A DNA stretch of 64,000 bases, taken from positions 62,001-126,000 of the forward strand of contig JAACJM010000197.1 of the NCBI GenBank assembly GCA_013368315.1. The letters run 5' to 3'. Within the stretch, counting starts at the first letter, position 1. Each line of letters starts with the position of its first letter. The notes beneath the pieces are model-generated. The model saw only the letters and a list, made by a program, of their open reading frames with translations. It did no database searches and had not been told where the DNA came from. The translations under genes were made by a program, and so were the position numbers. This document shows positions 1 through 11,846 of this stretch, one piece after another. This DNA comes from Tetrapyrgos nigripes. Lineage: Eukaryota > Basidiomycota > Agaricomycetes > Agaricales > Campanellaceae.

Positions 1-1
1 A

Positions 2-214
2 CCTGCGCACAACGAAAATGCCCCAGACGTTATGGTGCTCGCTCTGCAGTGCGATTTCGAACTCTGCCGGATTTATCCGTGGCGGGAAAGCGACTGGTAC
101 GAGAATAGGGATGTGATTAAGTATGCGATGCAGCTTCATTATCTCGAATTGTCAAACCAGCAGCGTAATCCACGGAGATCAGAGGGAACATCTCCGCATC
201 GAGAGGATGAGTAA
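2..214 (+). CDS. 3' end of an unidentified gene cut by the window edge
   Basis: The reading frame is open from the first bases of the window to a TAA at 212-214, giving about 70 residues. The composition looks like a real protein, with a Trp/Tyr-rich stretch (YPWRESDWYEN) followed by a short helical segment, rather than random sequence. Because the frame is already open at base 2, this is probably the last exon of a gene starting outside the window. The internal ATG at 32 is unlikely to be its true start. I do not recognise a family. The polar Arg/Glu-rich tail could be read-through into non-coding DNA if a splice site was missed. Confidence 0.35.
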   Translation, partial: PAHNENAPDVMVLALQCDFELCRIYPWRESDWYENRDVIKYAMQLHYLELSNQQRNPRRSEGTSPHREDE

Positions 215-460
215 ATCAATTTAGATGATACTGACCCCTTCATCAATTGCGGAATCATACAGTTTTATACCCCAAAACTTTGGAATGTCACTAACCAGTG
301 TGCCAAATTCTTCCAACGGAATGCGACCTCTTCGCATCGAGAGGGTGAATAGTTTAATTACGGTGATACTGATCCTTCGCTATTTTCAGAATCATACCCC
401 ACACTTCAGGATATCACGAGCGAGTGTTCTAAAATTTTGTAACGGAACGGGATTTAGTAA
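197..460. repeat. Degenerate two-copy tandem duplication, period about 138 bp
   Basis: The segment starting CATCGAGAGG at 197 recurs in diverged form from 335. Shared landmarks in the same order are the GATACTGA motif, 'GAATCATAC', the 'ATATCACGAGCGAGTG'-like block and 'AACGGAA'. The first copy runs through the stop codon of the upstream gene end. The rest of 461-899 holds no gene I can support, apart from the promoter of the next gene. Confidence 0.5.
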
Positions 461-899
461 ACGCCTCTTTCGGTGTTTGGCTTTCCAAATTTGAACCAAA
501 GAAGAGCAGAACTACATCTCCTACTCTTTCTTCGAGTTACAAGCTTACGAGCCCTTACGGCTCCCAAGCAGCATGATTCTTTGAGAGTTCCGCTGTGTTT
601 TCATCGTTACTCGCACCAATGGAAGATAAATTGGTACAAGTGATTTTTATCATCACGGCTGGTGGCTTGCGGGCTCCTGGTCGTGGTCCGTGGAGCTCGC
701 CACCGTTCCCCATTGTAGTACCGTTTTTCGGATACTACATTAGTTCCGCTGTCTTCGATTGAGTGCGTCATTCAGTCGATGTTTATGGTCTGGACAGAAT
801 TGGAGACTAGTATTCGTATTTGGCTGCACGACCCAGACCTGTAATGTAAGTATTCTATATTCTTACTGATACTACTTACATACCCCGACTTTGAACAGG

Positions 900-907
900 T
901 ATAAAAG
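900..907 (+). promoter_or_regulatory. TATA box of the secreted glycopeptide gene
   Basis: TATAAAAG lies 84-91 bp upstream of the ATG at 991. It is the only strong TATA-like element in the upstream 300 bp. The spacing fits transcription starting roughly 30 bp downstream with a 5' leader of about 55-60 nt. A strong TATA box is common on highly expressed genes for secreted fungal proteins. Confidence 0.55.
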
Positions 908-990
908 CTGGACTATTGCTACCACAAAAACTCAACCAGTTCTCCTCAGATCTTGTTTCTTCTAAAGCTATTCCTACACCAATCACCACC

Positions 991-1684
991 ATGATGATGA
1001 AGTCTATTGTCTCTGTCTTTGCCATCTTCGTTGCCACCGTTGCAGCAGAGAGCCATGTTGTCAAGGTCAGTATTTTTTTCAACACTACTTCCCCTGATTT
1101 ATGCTGACATCGTCTTATACTAGCTGGTCAACAACTGTGGTCAGGGTACAGCTGTCTTCGAGGTTGCCGGAGGCAAGCAGTTCACTGGTGCTAGCAACAC
1201 CATTAGTGGTCCTGTCAAAGGTGGTGTTGCTTGGATCAAAGGTGCTTTCGGTTGTGGTGATGCCGATGCCCTCAACTGTGGCGACGTTGAATTCACCCTG
1301 ATCAACCCTGACACCGACCCAAGCAATACCCAAAACGCCGTCAACTACTCCCTCCAGCAGAACGCTGGTCAGACCCACACTTTGTATGTCTCGTTTCTCC
1401 ATTTCACCTGAACGGCGTTGTGTTGATATATGTATGTATTTTAGCAAATATAAGATGGACGTCGTAGCCAACGGTTGCTCTCTCAAACCTAACAACCCCG
1501 GACCTTGCACTGGCCCGACCCAGGCTTCGTGCCCTGGAGCCTTCGTTGGCACCGATCCCGCAGATGGTACTGTCTTCCAATGCTCGGCTGCCGATGTCGG
1601 CGTAAGTTATTCATGATACTGTTGGGGTCATCATTGCTGATCAAGTCTTATTCCTTCCTGTAGCTCACCATCACCTTCTGTTAA
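991..1684 (+). CDS. Small secreted cysteine-rich 'glycopeptide' family protein
   Basis: Four exons (991-1065, 1124-1383, 1445-1601, 1664-1684) join in frame to 170 residues; all three introns have GT...AG ends and are about 58-62 bp. An N-terminal signal peptide (MMMKSIVSVFAIFVATVAA, cleavage near residues 19-20) is followed by a cysteine-rich domain. That domain opens with VNNCGQGT, has eight cysteines and ends in LTITFC. This is the layout of the short secreted proteins annotated as 'glycopeptide' in many Agaricomycetes, which belong to a thaumatin-like/beta-sandwich group. It should enter the secretory pathway and end in the wall or medium; the biochemical role of the family is not known to me. 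The start is chosen because ATG 991 begins directly with the signal peptide and has CACC before it. Confidence 0.85.
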
Positions 1685-2081
1685 GATGGTATCATCTCAC
1701 TGGCTAAGCCAAGGACCCCAACCATCAAGTTCTCAGAAATGATCAACAAGAGCGTATTTTTGGGGTTTGGAGGTTTGAGGTTGAAAGACTAGTGAAAAAG
1801 GCTTTAGAATAATTTCGTAAATCAACCGGAGATTTCGCAGAGATATACGTTACATTAGTCGACTCCAGATTTCATATAGAAACCATCTCTCACATCGCTC
1901 AACCGTTTCAAAACGTGAAAGCATCACCGACCTTTTGTTTTCGATTGAAGATTTTGTTTATGCCGTGCCGGAACAACATGTAGTCCCCGATTTACCCTTC
2001 ATCCCTCAGGATCACTGTGGGCCATCCCACCTCTAAACGAATTCTAGATCCTTTTCGTCGTTTGCTGACAATGTTTGGACA

Positions 2082-2552
2082 ATGTCTCAGTTTATGTTTC
2101 AGAATGTCGACACTTTGGCAGCTGTGGATGTGTCGGGATGGAGAGACAAGACGAAGGTTGATTTTGTCCGCGAAGTGAAAAGGATCGGTGGTTGTGCCAA
2201 ATTGGAGTATGTTGAGCTAGAAGGCGAAGAGAAGAGTGTCGATGAGTGGTATAGACAGCTGTACAGGGATTTCCCCATTTGGTTTCTCACGCTCTTCCTC
2301 AAACTTCCGCGTCAACGCCGACAGCACACTGTTCCGAGCTGCAGCCTACTCGACACTCCAGCCCGATCCCGATTCGGCCTTGGCCAATTATCCTTCCTGT
2401 CAACCTTACTGCCAAGTACATCATTCTCCGGACGTCAGCATGAATGCCGAGTGCCAACCAAGTCATATAAAACCATCCATAACCTTGTGAGCACTAGTCC
2501 CGTGAGTTCTGATGGCCCATCATTGACCATTCATTCCAGACTGAGTCCGTAA
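2082..2552 (+). other. Possible gene fragment, unidentified
   Basis: A frame from ATG 2082 encodes about 65 protein-like residues, including DKTKVDFVREVKRIGG and a YRQLYRDFPIW segment. It then runs into a low-quality Ser/Pro/Arg-rich stretch. A second frame from about 2290 (NADSTLFRAAAYS) also looks plausible, so an intron or frameshift may lie near 2275-2300. There is no clear domain, signal peptide or membrane segment. It sits 64 bp upstream of the GT90 gene on the same strand. It could be a decayed gene or an unusual small gene. The interval 1685-2081 before it holds no supported gene. Confidence 0.25.
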
Positions 2553-2615
2553 AAACCCAACAATCATACCCCTTGTCATATCTCCTTCTCCTTCTCATGC
2601 ACGTCCATCCTCCAA

Positions 2616-5343
2616 ATGATACCCACCTACCACTCCAGAACCCATTCTCGAACAAGGTCTAGCACAAGATACATCCCCTGGCCATGGCCTCGACGTCTCA
2701 CCAGAACCCAACGGCGATACATACGCATCACTTTCTATTCGTCTTTAATCCTCCTCCTTTGGTTCAGTTCATTCGAGTACTACGCTAGTATACATGCCCG
2801 ACTCAAGCCCACGGCATCCAAATGGCTTATTAATGGCCTCGATTTCGGCGTAGGGAGACGGGACGTGAACCAACGACCAGAGTCAGAGCGATCCAAGGAG
2901 TCCGACTCTCCACGCGCATCCTTATCTGCTCTAGGCAATCACACATACCGAGACGACGGCCTACTCGAGGTAAACCAAGACGGGGCGCATCCAATTTTTG
3001 AGTTGGTGGAAAGGGCACAGAGGGAATGGGATGATAAGTTGGCTAGGGCTAGTAAAACATTGCAGGAAGCGGTGGAGGAGTACCGTAGGAGGTACAAGAG
3101 AAAGCCGCCGAAGGGGTTTGAGAGATGGTGCGTTCTTTCTTCTTTTTCGAGGGTCTTTCATGCTCCTTTGCTCTTTTTCCTTTTCTCTATCGTTCTAATC
3201 TCCTCTTTCCTTTCCTGCATAGGTGGGCCTACGTCAAAAAGCACCACGTCCTCCTCCCCGACGCATACGACGCTATCTATGAGGACCTCGAGCCGTTCTG
3301 GGGACTCTCACCTTCCTCCTTATCTCAAATTCGCGCCGAACTCGAAATGAAGAAGGATTCGTATACGATAGGCAAAGATACAGCGTCCGCTCCACCTCCA
3401 TCGTCGTCCTCGTCACTCTCTACTTCATGGCCTTTTTCGCCGGGGTCGACGCCACCAACCACGAACCGTCGCAGAAACATCACTGTCCTTCACACCTCCT
3501 TCCACCCACACGCGAACCCACACGAACTACTCAAGCGTTCGGTGGGGATTTTGGACCTTTTGAACGAAGTAGATGAGCATTACGCTTCTTTCGATTGGTC
3601 GGACACGCGCATGGACTTGACACGCCAAGGACGGCGACTAAAACGAGATGAAGGTCCTGGATTACCACCATTCCGAGCTACCTTTTCACCCCACGACGGA
3701 CCAAATAGAATGATTGATTGGGGAGTTTGGGAGGAGTTGAAGGGGTTTGCTAAGGATACGTCTACAGCAGCGAAGGGAAAGGAGAAGGGAAAGACAGTAG
3801 AGGAGTTGAAGAAGGAAAGAGAGCGTAAAGGACACGATAGGGTTGGAGGTTGGCTAGGGGCTTGTGCACCAGATTCACCTGCTATGCGTCAATTTCTTCC
3901 TCCCAAAAATACGGACACCTCGACGTCGACGTCGACAATGGACCCCTCCATATCCGACCCAAAATCCAAACCCACCACGAAGACCTTCATCTACAACCAT
4001 CTCCTCTCCATGTCTCCCTGTATCCACCCCTCGCATCTTACCCAGCACGGCCAATTCCTTGGGCAGATTTTTGACTGGGCGTGGCCTAACCCAGGCAAAG
4101 ATGGATGGGGACCTACACCCCAACCCTACCCCGTCCCAGAGTTTTCTCAATGTGCTTCGACGTTACACGCGGATATTAGGTTTCCTAGTCCCTACGGATT
4201 CGTCGAGCCTCGCAACCGCGAAGGAAAGGGAGTGTTATCAGAAGAGGAAAAGCAGAAAGAATGGGATAAAATTTGGGATAAGAAACCCGATGAGAGGTTG
4301 GGTTGGAGGGGTAGTACGACGGGAGTATTTGCGAAGGATGGGAAGGGTAAGACTCGGTGGAGACATGGACAGAGACAGAGAGCGGTTGGGCTGGGGATGG
4401 AGGTGGAGGGTGAGGTGGAGGTTATCCATATTCCGTCGCTTTTCAATGCTTCGTATCCTCAGAGTCCCGGAGAAGAAGACCCAGCGAAACCAAAGAATGC
4501 AGAACGTCTCACCCCCATCGGTCCCCCCATCAAACTCAAAAAATCCTACATCAACCCTTCCTTCCTCGACATCTCCTTCACCGGTCATCCCAACACCTGC
4601 CAAGGTTCCCCCACCACCGGGACCTGTTTAATCATATCCAACACTTACCCCTTCTCCCCATACATCTCCTCATCTACCCTGTTCTCCAGATACAAATTCC
4701 TACTTGATTTAGACGGAAACGGGTGGTCTGGTCGATTCAAGTCATTGATGACGAACGGAAATGTGGTAGTGTTGAAGAGTACCCTGTACCCGGAGTGGTG
4801 GTTGGAGAGGATACAACCTTGGGTGCATTATGTTCCGATACAGGTTGGGTTGGGGGATTTGTATGATGTGTTGGTGTTTTTTAGGGGGGAGGGGGCGGGG
4901 TGTGGATGTGAGGGTATGGGGATGGGTGGGGATGGGGATGGGGATAAGGAGAAGGCTAAAGGTGGATGTAGGAAGCAAGGACATGAAGAGGTAGCCAAGA
5001 AGATTGCGAGAGCGAGTGGGGAGTGGAGTAAGAAGTTTTGGAGGAGGGAGGATTTAGTTGCGTATTTTTATAGGTGAGTTCAGCTCTACTTGTTTTAGAG
5101 CGCGAAGCATACGAGAGCTGACGTCGAAATTGATTGCTTTGACCTTACGATAGATTAATCTTGGAGTACATCCGTGTAATGAGTCCGGAGAGGGATGAGC
5201 TGTACTATACATATAGACTGGAGGATGAGGTGTTTGAGCCTCGAGTAGGAGAAGGTGCTATGAAGTCGAAGATTGACGACGAAGACGAGGAAGAAGATAT
5301 GATCCTGGAGCTTTGGCCTGGAGATTTTAGGAGACAAATATAG
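2616..5343 (+). CDS. GT90 family glycosyltransferase (Cap10/Cxt1-like), type II membrane protein
   Basis: Three exons (2616-3127, 3223-5073, 5154-5343) join in frame to 850 residues. A basic cytoplasmic tail of about 37 residues precedes one membrane segment (about residues 38-56), as in Golgi type II enzymes. The stem then leads into the family block PPKGFERWWAYVKKHHV, which is formed across intron 1, and a DLEPFW motif. The C-terminal half has the catalytic-region signature FLLDLDGNGWSGRF, then LKSTLYPEWW, WVHYVPIQ and the closing LEYIRVMSP across intron 2. GT90 members include the cryptococcal xylosyltransferase Cxt1 and Cap10, so a role in Golgi xylosyl or related transfer to glycans is inferred. 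One oddity is a Gly/Cys/Met-rich insertion (GCGCEGMGMGG region) after the FFRG motif, where most relatives go straight into GHEE/AKKI. A weaker alternative is a pseudogene if that insertion disrupts the fold. Confidence 0.9.
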
Positions 5344-5522
5344 GCTGCATACTCATGAGTGTTCTGTTCTAATATGGACAGTGGCTGAGCATCCCCCGTG
5401 TCCATAGTACCCCCATCATTCCTGGCGCGTTATAGACTGCATATCTTACCCCAACCAGGGTGTTTTCTTTCTTGACGAGAGGCCTTTTGCTCCTCGAAAG
5501 GTTGAGGAAGTTACAACGTTAT

Positions 5523-5603
5523 GGGCGTTTAGCGCAGTGGTAGCGCGTATGCTTTGCACTACCTCTTTGTATAAGGTCCAGGGTTCAATCCCCTGAACGT
5601 CCA
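5523..5603 (+). tRNA. tRNA-Ala (anticodon TGC) with a 9-nt intron
   Basis: A full cloverleaf can be drawn: acceptor GGGCGTT/AACGTCC with discriminator A, D stem GCGC/GCGC with loop AGTGGTA, anticodon stem TATGC/GTATA, and T arm CAGGG-TTCAATC-CCCTG. The anticodon TGC lies at 5555-5557. A 9-nt insertion (5559-5567) sits one base 3' of the anticodon, the canonical place for a nuclear tRNA intron. Removing it leaves 72 nt. Internal A and B box promoter sequences are present. Confidence 0.93.
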
Positions 5604-6188
5604 ATGGGCGTCATCAAAGTACTCTTCTTCCTTTGAGAGGAAAATGTCGGAACTTTTGAAACGACGTCATAACATAGCGTAACCTATTATTACTCGAGTA
5701 ATGGCAAGTTGCCGAAATAAGCGGATTATTAAGATGAAGAAAATCATTATATGGGTGCCGGCTGGAGCAGTTATAATACATAATGGGGAGCGCCCGGTCA
5801 TCAAGGGGGGGAGCGACACTCGACAATCAAAAAGTGAATCCTTATGCTAAGCTTCAATGTTTCACACTATTGAGTATTGAATAGTGAGTAGGCAATTATG
5901 AAGGCCCTACACAGGAATCAAACCCTTGCGAATCCAGAACCACATTGGGACGTCATAGACAGTTAGGCCACTGACCTGTGTTAGTACAAGGGATCAAGCT
6001 TTATTTGACATGTCATTTGTGGCCCATATACTCCACACTGCCCAATCAATGTGGGCGACATAGCGACTTTGCATTCGCAACCTCTCAAAATCTACTCTGA
6101 TGGATGCCACAAGCAATGTATTTCAGACCCAGATGTATGTATGTACAATTTAAATTCAGACAAACTGCAATGAATAGTATCAATTATA
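5604..6188. other. Intergenic, no supported gene
   Basis: This stretch lies between the tRNA and the 3' end of the minus-strand gene at 6189. It holds a tRNA B-box-like string on the minus strand near 5910-5925, but no cloverleaf (see rejected items). I see no open frame with protein-like content. Confidence 0.6.
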
Positions 6189-7888
6189 CTAATTTCTCCG
6201 AGTACTCCGCTTGGGGCGCGTACTACGTTCCGGCTCATCAGACTCAGCTTCGAGATGAGTGCTAGAAGGAGCAGCTCTCGTAGCCCTTCCTCGCCTATGC
6301 CCAGTTCCACCTCTACGACCACGAAGTTGATTAGATGGATCAAGCGCCGTTACATCAAGATCATTGACACCCGCGTGAACAGCATCAATGTCTGATGAAC
6401 TCGGAGTGTTGGCCGGTGTGACGACGACAGAGGGAAGAGTGTTAGAGGAAGGATCAGATGATGCATGCGGAACTTGATGGGCAACGCTCGGAGCTGATGG
6501 TACCACGAGTTGCTGCATCAGCGCATCAAGCTCATCAATCTCGCCATCGCCAGAAGTGCTAGGATCCGTGAGAGCAAATGTATTAATGCCAGTGACTCCA
6601 GCAAATACTCGTCGGTTGTAGAAGTCGTATAGAGATTTGGCCCAGGATGTACCTTTTGACTCAGCCAATACAATCATCTTGCGGTACTGTTGGAAATGTT
6701 CGCGATAGGGAATGCGTGATACAGTGCCGACTTCAGAAAACTCTTTATCAGGAGAGATGATGAAGCGAAGCTTTAGAGAATTTTATGTAGTGAGTATTAC
6801 TGTCCTGATTGAAATAGATAACGTGCACGTACCATGATCGCAGACAGAGCAATGCACGATGCATTGACACCACGCACTCCCCACAGATGGCCAGCCAAAT
6901 TGCCTCCGACTTTGTCATCTGGGTTCTTGATGGATGCGGGACCGAAAAGCGTAACGCGAATGATCTGCAAAATAAGGGTTCAGTTGGATACAAATAGAAT
7001 ATGATCACAATACTTACACGGGGCTGGAACTCGTTGAGAAAAAGTGTATGCGGGTTGATGATTTGATCAGGGAAAAAAATGGGAGCAAGCTTCTCTTCAC
7101 GAACATCCTTCTTCCCTTGTGTCCACAGACTAGTGAGATCGTCAGATTGTGCACGCTTTTCCCCTGCTTTCGCAACTGAGATGTAATCAGGAAGTGAAAG
7201 TTCACGAAGGATGATAGTGGCGTGTGAACGAACATGATCCGTTGTATGGGTACGCTGGTTGTTAAGAGCTTTCCGAAACTATCAACACATAACTTATGTC
7301 AGTAAAAACAGTCTCGGAATATTAGATGGGTGACGAACCTCAGTTTTGAATGATGGTAACGTAGCTGCAAGATTTTGCAAGCGTGGATCACCAAGATGGC
7401 TGTGCAACTCTGCAATCATTCCGGCCTTGTACGTCGTCTGATCGGCGAATCGTTCTGGGGAGAAAGGATCAACGTGATTCGCAGGTAAAGGACACTGAAA
7501 GATTTCGGTGTTGATCCAAGGTTCATTCATCACCGCAAACTTTGCTCCAAGATGGGAAATCTGTGTAACGAAAGGGGCTACACCAGGATCGACAGGAGCT
7601 TCGCGTTTTCGGCCTTGTTTACGCTTGGATGTCTTTGCTTTGAGTACGCTGATGGCAAGCTGGAGCTGAGAGATCTTCTCACGAAGAGCCTGATTCTGCA
7701 AATGGGCTTCTTGAAGCCGCTGAAAAACTCATCAGAAATACACTTGATGCGAGAAATTATATGTAATGATGACGCACCTGGTAGACTAGAGCTGGATTAC
7801 TCCCAGCAGGCGGAACAACAATTTCCGGAAGATTACTGATCTCCTCGCCAACCTCACCAAATTCCCCAAGATCGTCACTGTCGGACAT
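6189..7888 (-). CDS. DUF6698-like protein of fungal mobile DNA
   Basis: Five exons on the minus strand (7888-7778, 7719-7339, 7278-7018, 6964-6833, 6770-6189) join in frame to 488 residues with no internal stop. The N-terminus is acidic (MSDSDDLGEFGE) and is followed by a coiled-coil-like segment (QNQALREKISQLQLAISVLK). A conserved central domain follows, running from about PFVTQISHLGAKFAV through HTLFLNEFQPRIIRV and HLWGVRGVNASCIALSAI to RFIISPDKEFSEVG. The tail is long, low in complexity and ends in an Arg-rich GRRGGTGHRRGRATR stretch. Proteins with this architecture are abundant in Agaricomycetes, and I believe they correspond to DUF6698, whose function is unknown. The neighbouring Plavaka transposase on the same strand suggests it travels with mobile DNA, but shared element ends were not found. 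Confidence 0.65.
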
Positions 7889-8141
7889 GTTACAGGTGTC
7901 GAGATGGGAGTGCAAGAGTGAGCGTAAGAGGCTGCGTTCAAAGCAGGTGTTGACTTATGTACTTATGTGTCAAAAAACTGACTCCACTCGAGTCAGCGTT
8001 TTGCATCGGAGTTCCGGATCCTATTATGTCAAAAATTGTGAAAGATTAACCTTTCCTCAAGGCAGCATCGCGTCGGACTTCTCGCATCATTTTCTTTGAA
8101 CTTTCTACAAATGGTAAGTAATAAATGTTTTACATCATGAA

Positions 8142-11100
8142 TCATGATACCTCCGTAAAACCTGGGTATAGCCTCTTCATTCTAAGAAACAAATCTCCGT
8201 CGAGAACATCCATCACAAACCTATCTGCTGAACCGGAAGAATCATCAACGGCTGGAGCAAGAATTCCTTGAACAATTGATTGTATCGGAATGAATTCTGT
8301 ACTGGCCTCTTTTCTGATTCGCAGGAGACCCAGCCTTCTATCACTAGCATTCCGGTTACGTACTACCTTGTATGGCTGGACAAGTGCAACTGGATATGCG
8401 CCGTCTCCGACCCGGCAAGTGAATAGATAAAGAAGTTGCGCAAAGACAAATTCATCTTCTGTGGCGTGGAAAAGGACGAAATCAAATCGAGGTTTTCCAT
8501 AAAAGCTGGGGTTGCACCGGAGCCAATTGACCTCTGGGCGCCAGGTTTCTAGGGATTGAAAGTATGTTTTGAGATACTGATATGGCGATATCTGTTGTCA
8601 TAATATTTGACAATTTAGTAGTGCTTAAATTGAGCAAGAAGTGTCACATACCAAGTCAGAGGCCTTGAATTTGATAGCCTTGTTTCCAGGAAGTGGGATA
8701 CCATGAGCAGGGAGATATCTAGATAGAAACTCTCCAAGGCGAATACGGAATCTCAGAAATGAAGAATCAGTTTTGTGATGATTCTCCAGATCCTGTAATG
8801 CTATGTCCTTCTGATTGCCTCCAAGATAGAAATTCTCCTTTACTATGCCGCCCTGATCCAGCTTATCTTCTTCAGATCTATTTGAGTAATCATCAAGATC
8901 ATTGAGTGTTGAGCGAATAGTGACTGAGACCATAAACTGGTGCTGGATTCGTGTAATCTGCGGCATATGGTTAAAATGGTTAGAAAATCTGCATGGTCAG
9001 ATATTTACCTGATCTGCAACATTTTTAAAATTAGTCCTCTCATGATAGATCTTGCGCAAAGGACCATGCATCTTCTCATTGATTTTTGTGCCAAAAACAC
9101 GTGAGACTCCCTTCCCAAGGATGTCATCAAACCAATGGGTATGATAGTGCATTTTGATGAAATTCCAGGATTTCTTGGCTACCTCATCATTCTCTGATCT
9201 TGCACTCATAGGCTCATATATCTGTAGACAAATTATACAGAGCATTCAAAATAAAACTAATGAACTCACTGATATCATCTCAGAAAATGTTAGTACAGCC
9301 TTCCTGCCCTCTGAAATGGTGCTCTCTGTTTGGAGATCAAGAGAACCATACATATTTATGTTCAGGTAAGCTCTCAAACATCTCAAGAGCTGGAATGCAG
9401 CAGTGGATTGAAAAACATCATGTGCAGCATATAAAAAAATCTAGTACAAAATATCAATATTCAAGTGTTTGCAATGGATGTGCATGGAAGTCTGACCTTT
9501 GATATGTCTCTATGCTTTGAGCCATCATTGAATGAGACATTGGTGACTGCCTTGAAGTGATTCAATGTGCTCCAAGAAGGCATATTAGAGAATCTTGAGA
9601 TTTGAATACAGTGAGAATAGAAAAAAAAAGAAAAAAAAAAAGGATTAAGCTGACCTTGAATCAATTTTGACAGCTGCAGCTCTTGCACCCTGGCCAGCTA
9701 TCTCATCCAAATGCCTCTTGAACTGAGCAAATAAATGGTCATCCCAAGTACCCCCACTGCCAAAATGGAGTTCATCAAAAGAGGAAGCCATATATGGATC
9801 CATGAAGTTGACATCAAGAAACACATTCTAAAATCACAGTTACCAAAGGAATTCCACAGTATATGATGCAACTTACAGCCACAGGCCTAAGTCCAAACTC
9901 TTTTGTGAGATTATCCTTTTCAGTGTTTGTCTTGCTAGCAAAAACTTTAGTCATGAGAAGACGTGTTTCTTGAACATCTCGCGCTGGAAACAGCTTCGAG
10001 AGGTCTGAAAGCTCATGACTAGGCACCAGACATTTTGGACAAGGACATAATCCACCTAAGCCTCGAATCAAAGCCATAACACATCTGTAAGCATAATAAA
10101 ACATCAATAAAAAAATATAACCATGTTTTTGAAGACCTACTGCTCCTCATAATCAGAAGATAATATATATGGAATTGGGAACAAGCACCTAGTGTGATTA
10201 TCACCACATTTCAAGGAGCAGCCAGTTTCTGAATGAGGAATAATAGATTCCAAAATCTTGCGGACAGAGGCATGCCATACTGCATTCTTGAAATTCACAA
10301 AGCCTGTTTTTCCAGTCTCAGCAGTGTCTTCATCAACCTATGGATTATGATGTTAGTGGTCACAACATATAATTTAAAATTTAGATATGCTTGCAATTGG
10401 AAGCCAGCCTACAAGTCTACCACCACCTAACCCTGTTCCATTTCGAATGTCAGATGGCAGATTAGCACATCGTGCAATCACTGGGTAGCCCTTCTGTGTA
10501 CCAAAAGACGATAGCTTATTTTTATCAGCATAAAGAATGATAAAAAATGGTTTTGCAGTTTTGGGAAGTTCATGCTGTAATAATTATCAATAACCAGGAG
10601 GTAAGATTGGGGGATATAAATTATATGTAAAGGTCTGACCTGAATGCGCCACCAGGAGTCAGCAGTCCAAGGTTCCTCAATAAATCTCTCCCACTTCTGA
10701 CCATCAAACTTGGAGAGAACGCGAGCATCCCAATTGAGATATGGTGCCAATTTCTGACTTGTGGCAATTTCTTCTACCCATTCTGATAGTGGCCGAAAAT
10801 GTACATCAAAAGTCTTGGGCTCCCCTTTGTACTCAACTTTGATAGGTGCCTTCTGAAACTATTCTGATATTGAGATACTTCTGATAAATTATGCAGTTAA
10901 TGTACTTACCTGCAGAGTTTTTATAGCAGCAAGATCCCATAATTTCTGCATTTCAGATGCAGATTCAATTGTAAACAAATCATCTGGATCAGGCTTATCT
11001 CGACAGCAGCTGAGGAGCTTTATAAGGTCCTCAGTGAGACTTGAGGAGAGGCCTGCATGTAATGCAAATTCTGCAACCTCAAAGTCAAGTCTTGACCGAA

Positions 11101-11846
11101 AGGGTTTCCAGGGAGTAAAGTCAGTTGGATGCCATAGATCAGATGCTTGTCCAAATCCAAAATCATCAAACCTCTGGATCGTCTGATCTTGCCCACTATT
11201 AGGATGAAATTCTGTCTTGATATCATCCTTGAGCACTCCTGCATGGGCTTGTTCAGGAGGCTCAAGGACTGGATCATCCAAGCTATCTACAATGATGTTG
11301 AACATAATATGGCCTTCAGATAATATATATTATGGACTCACTGAAGATAGCAGCCTGAAAGTCCTCAAACTCCCTATCTTCAAACTCCCTATCCTCGGGT
11401 TCTATTGACATCTCAGGGATTACCACTTAGATCTACTACAGTAATAGTATTGGCTTACCCCTAATGTTGCCTGTGAAACCAACTTCTTGGGTTCTCCTAT
11501 GAGATATGGCAGTGTTTGCTGGCCCTAATGATCCCTAAATACTGTGGAAGTAACAGGGTTGCATAGGACATGCCTGGATTAGGGAATGCGAGATAATCTG
11601 GGTCTGGAAAATCCGGATTTTGTTCATTATACTGATATTATATGAATAATTGATAAGCCTCTCTTACTCACCATTCATGTGCCTAGCATGATACTTCTCT
11701 GTAGCAGCCTTATCCTGGTCTTCTCTCATGCATCCCCGCTCATGCCGGGTGACTCCCTTTGGATGAAAGAAATCAAAGCAAACAGTGCATTGCACCAGGC
11801 CATCTTCATTGACCTTGCGTTGTATTTTATTTGGTTTTGGAGGCAT
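8142..11846 (-). CDS. Plavaka-family transposase, nearly intact
   Basis: A multi-exon minus-strand gene. The N-terminal exon (ATG at 11846) has a C2H2-like finger (VQCTVCFDFFHPKGVTRHE). Next come blocks typical of Plavaka transposases: PWKPFRSRLDFEVAEF, EEPWTADSWWRIQ, GTGLGGGRLVGWLPI, CPCPKCLVP, FDELHFGSGGTWDDHLF, LRCLRAYLNINMYGSL and LGKGVSRVFGTKINEKMHG. The C-terminal part ends VMDVLDGDLFLRMKRLYP, with a TGA at 8142-8144. Across the exons I translated there is no internal stop. One intron (about 10404-10340) appears to use a GC donor (GCAAGC...AG). The phase of the first intron (donor at 11671) does not fit the next exon as read, so that join is unresolved or carries a one-base change. Terminal inverted repeats were not identified. 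Confidence 0.85.

Noticed and set aside
3864..4631. Second-frame plus-strand ORF of 255 codons inside the GT90 gene, and minus-strand ORFs there
   Set aside because: The GT90 frame carries all conserved motifs; the others are Arg/Pro-rich shadows.
5895..5980. tRNA-like sequence on the minus strand with a B-box (GGTTTGATTCC)
   Set aside because: No consistent acceptor, D and anticodon stems can be drawn around it. At most it is an old tRNA-derived fragment.
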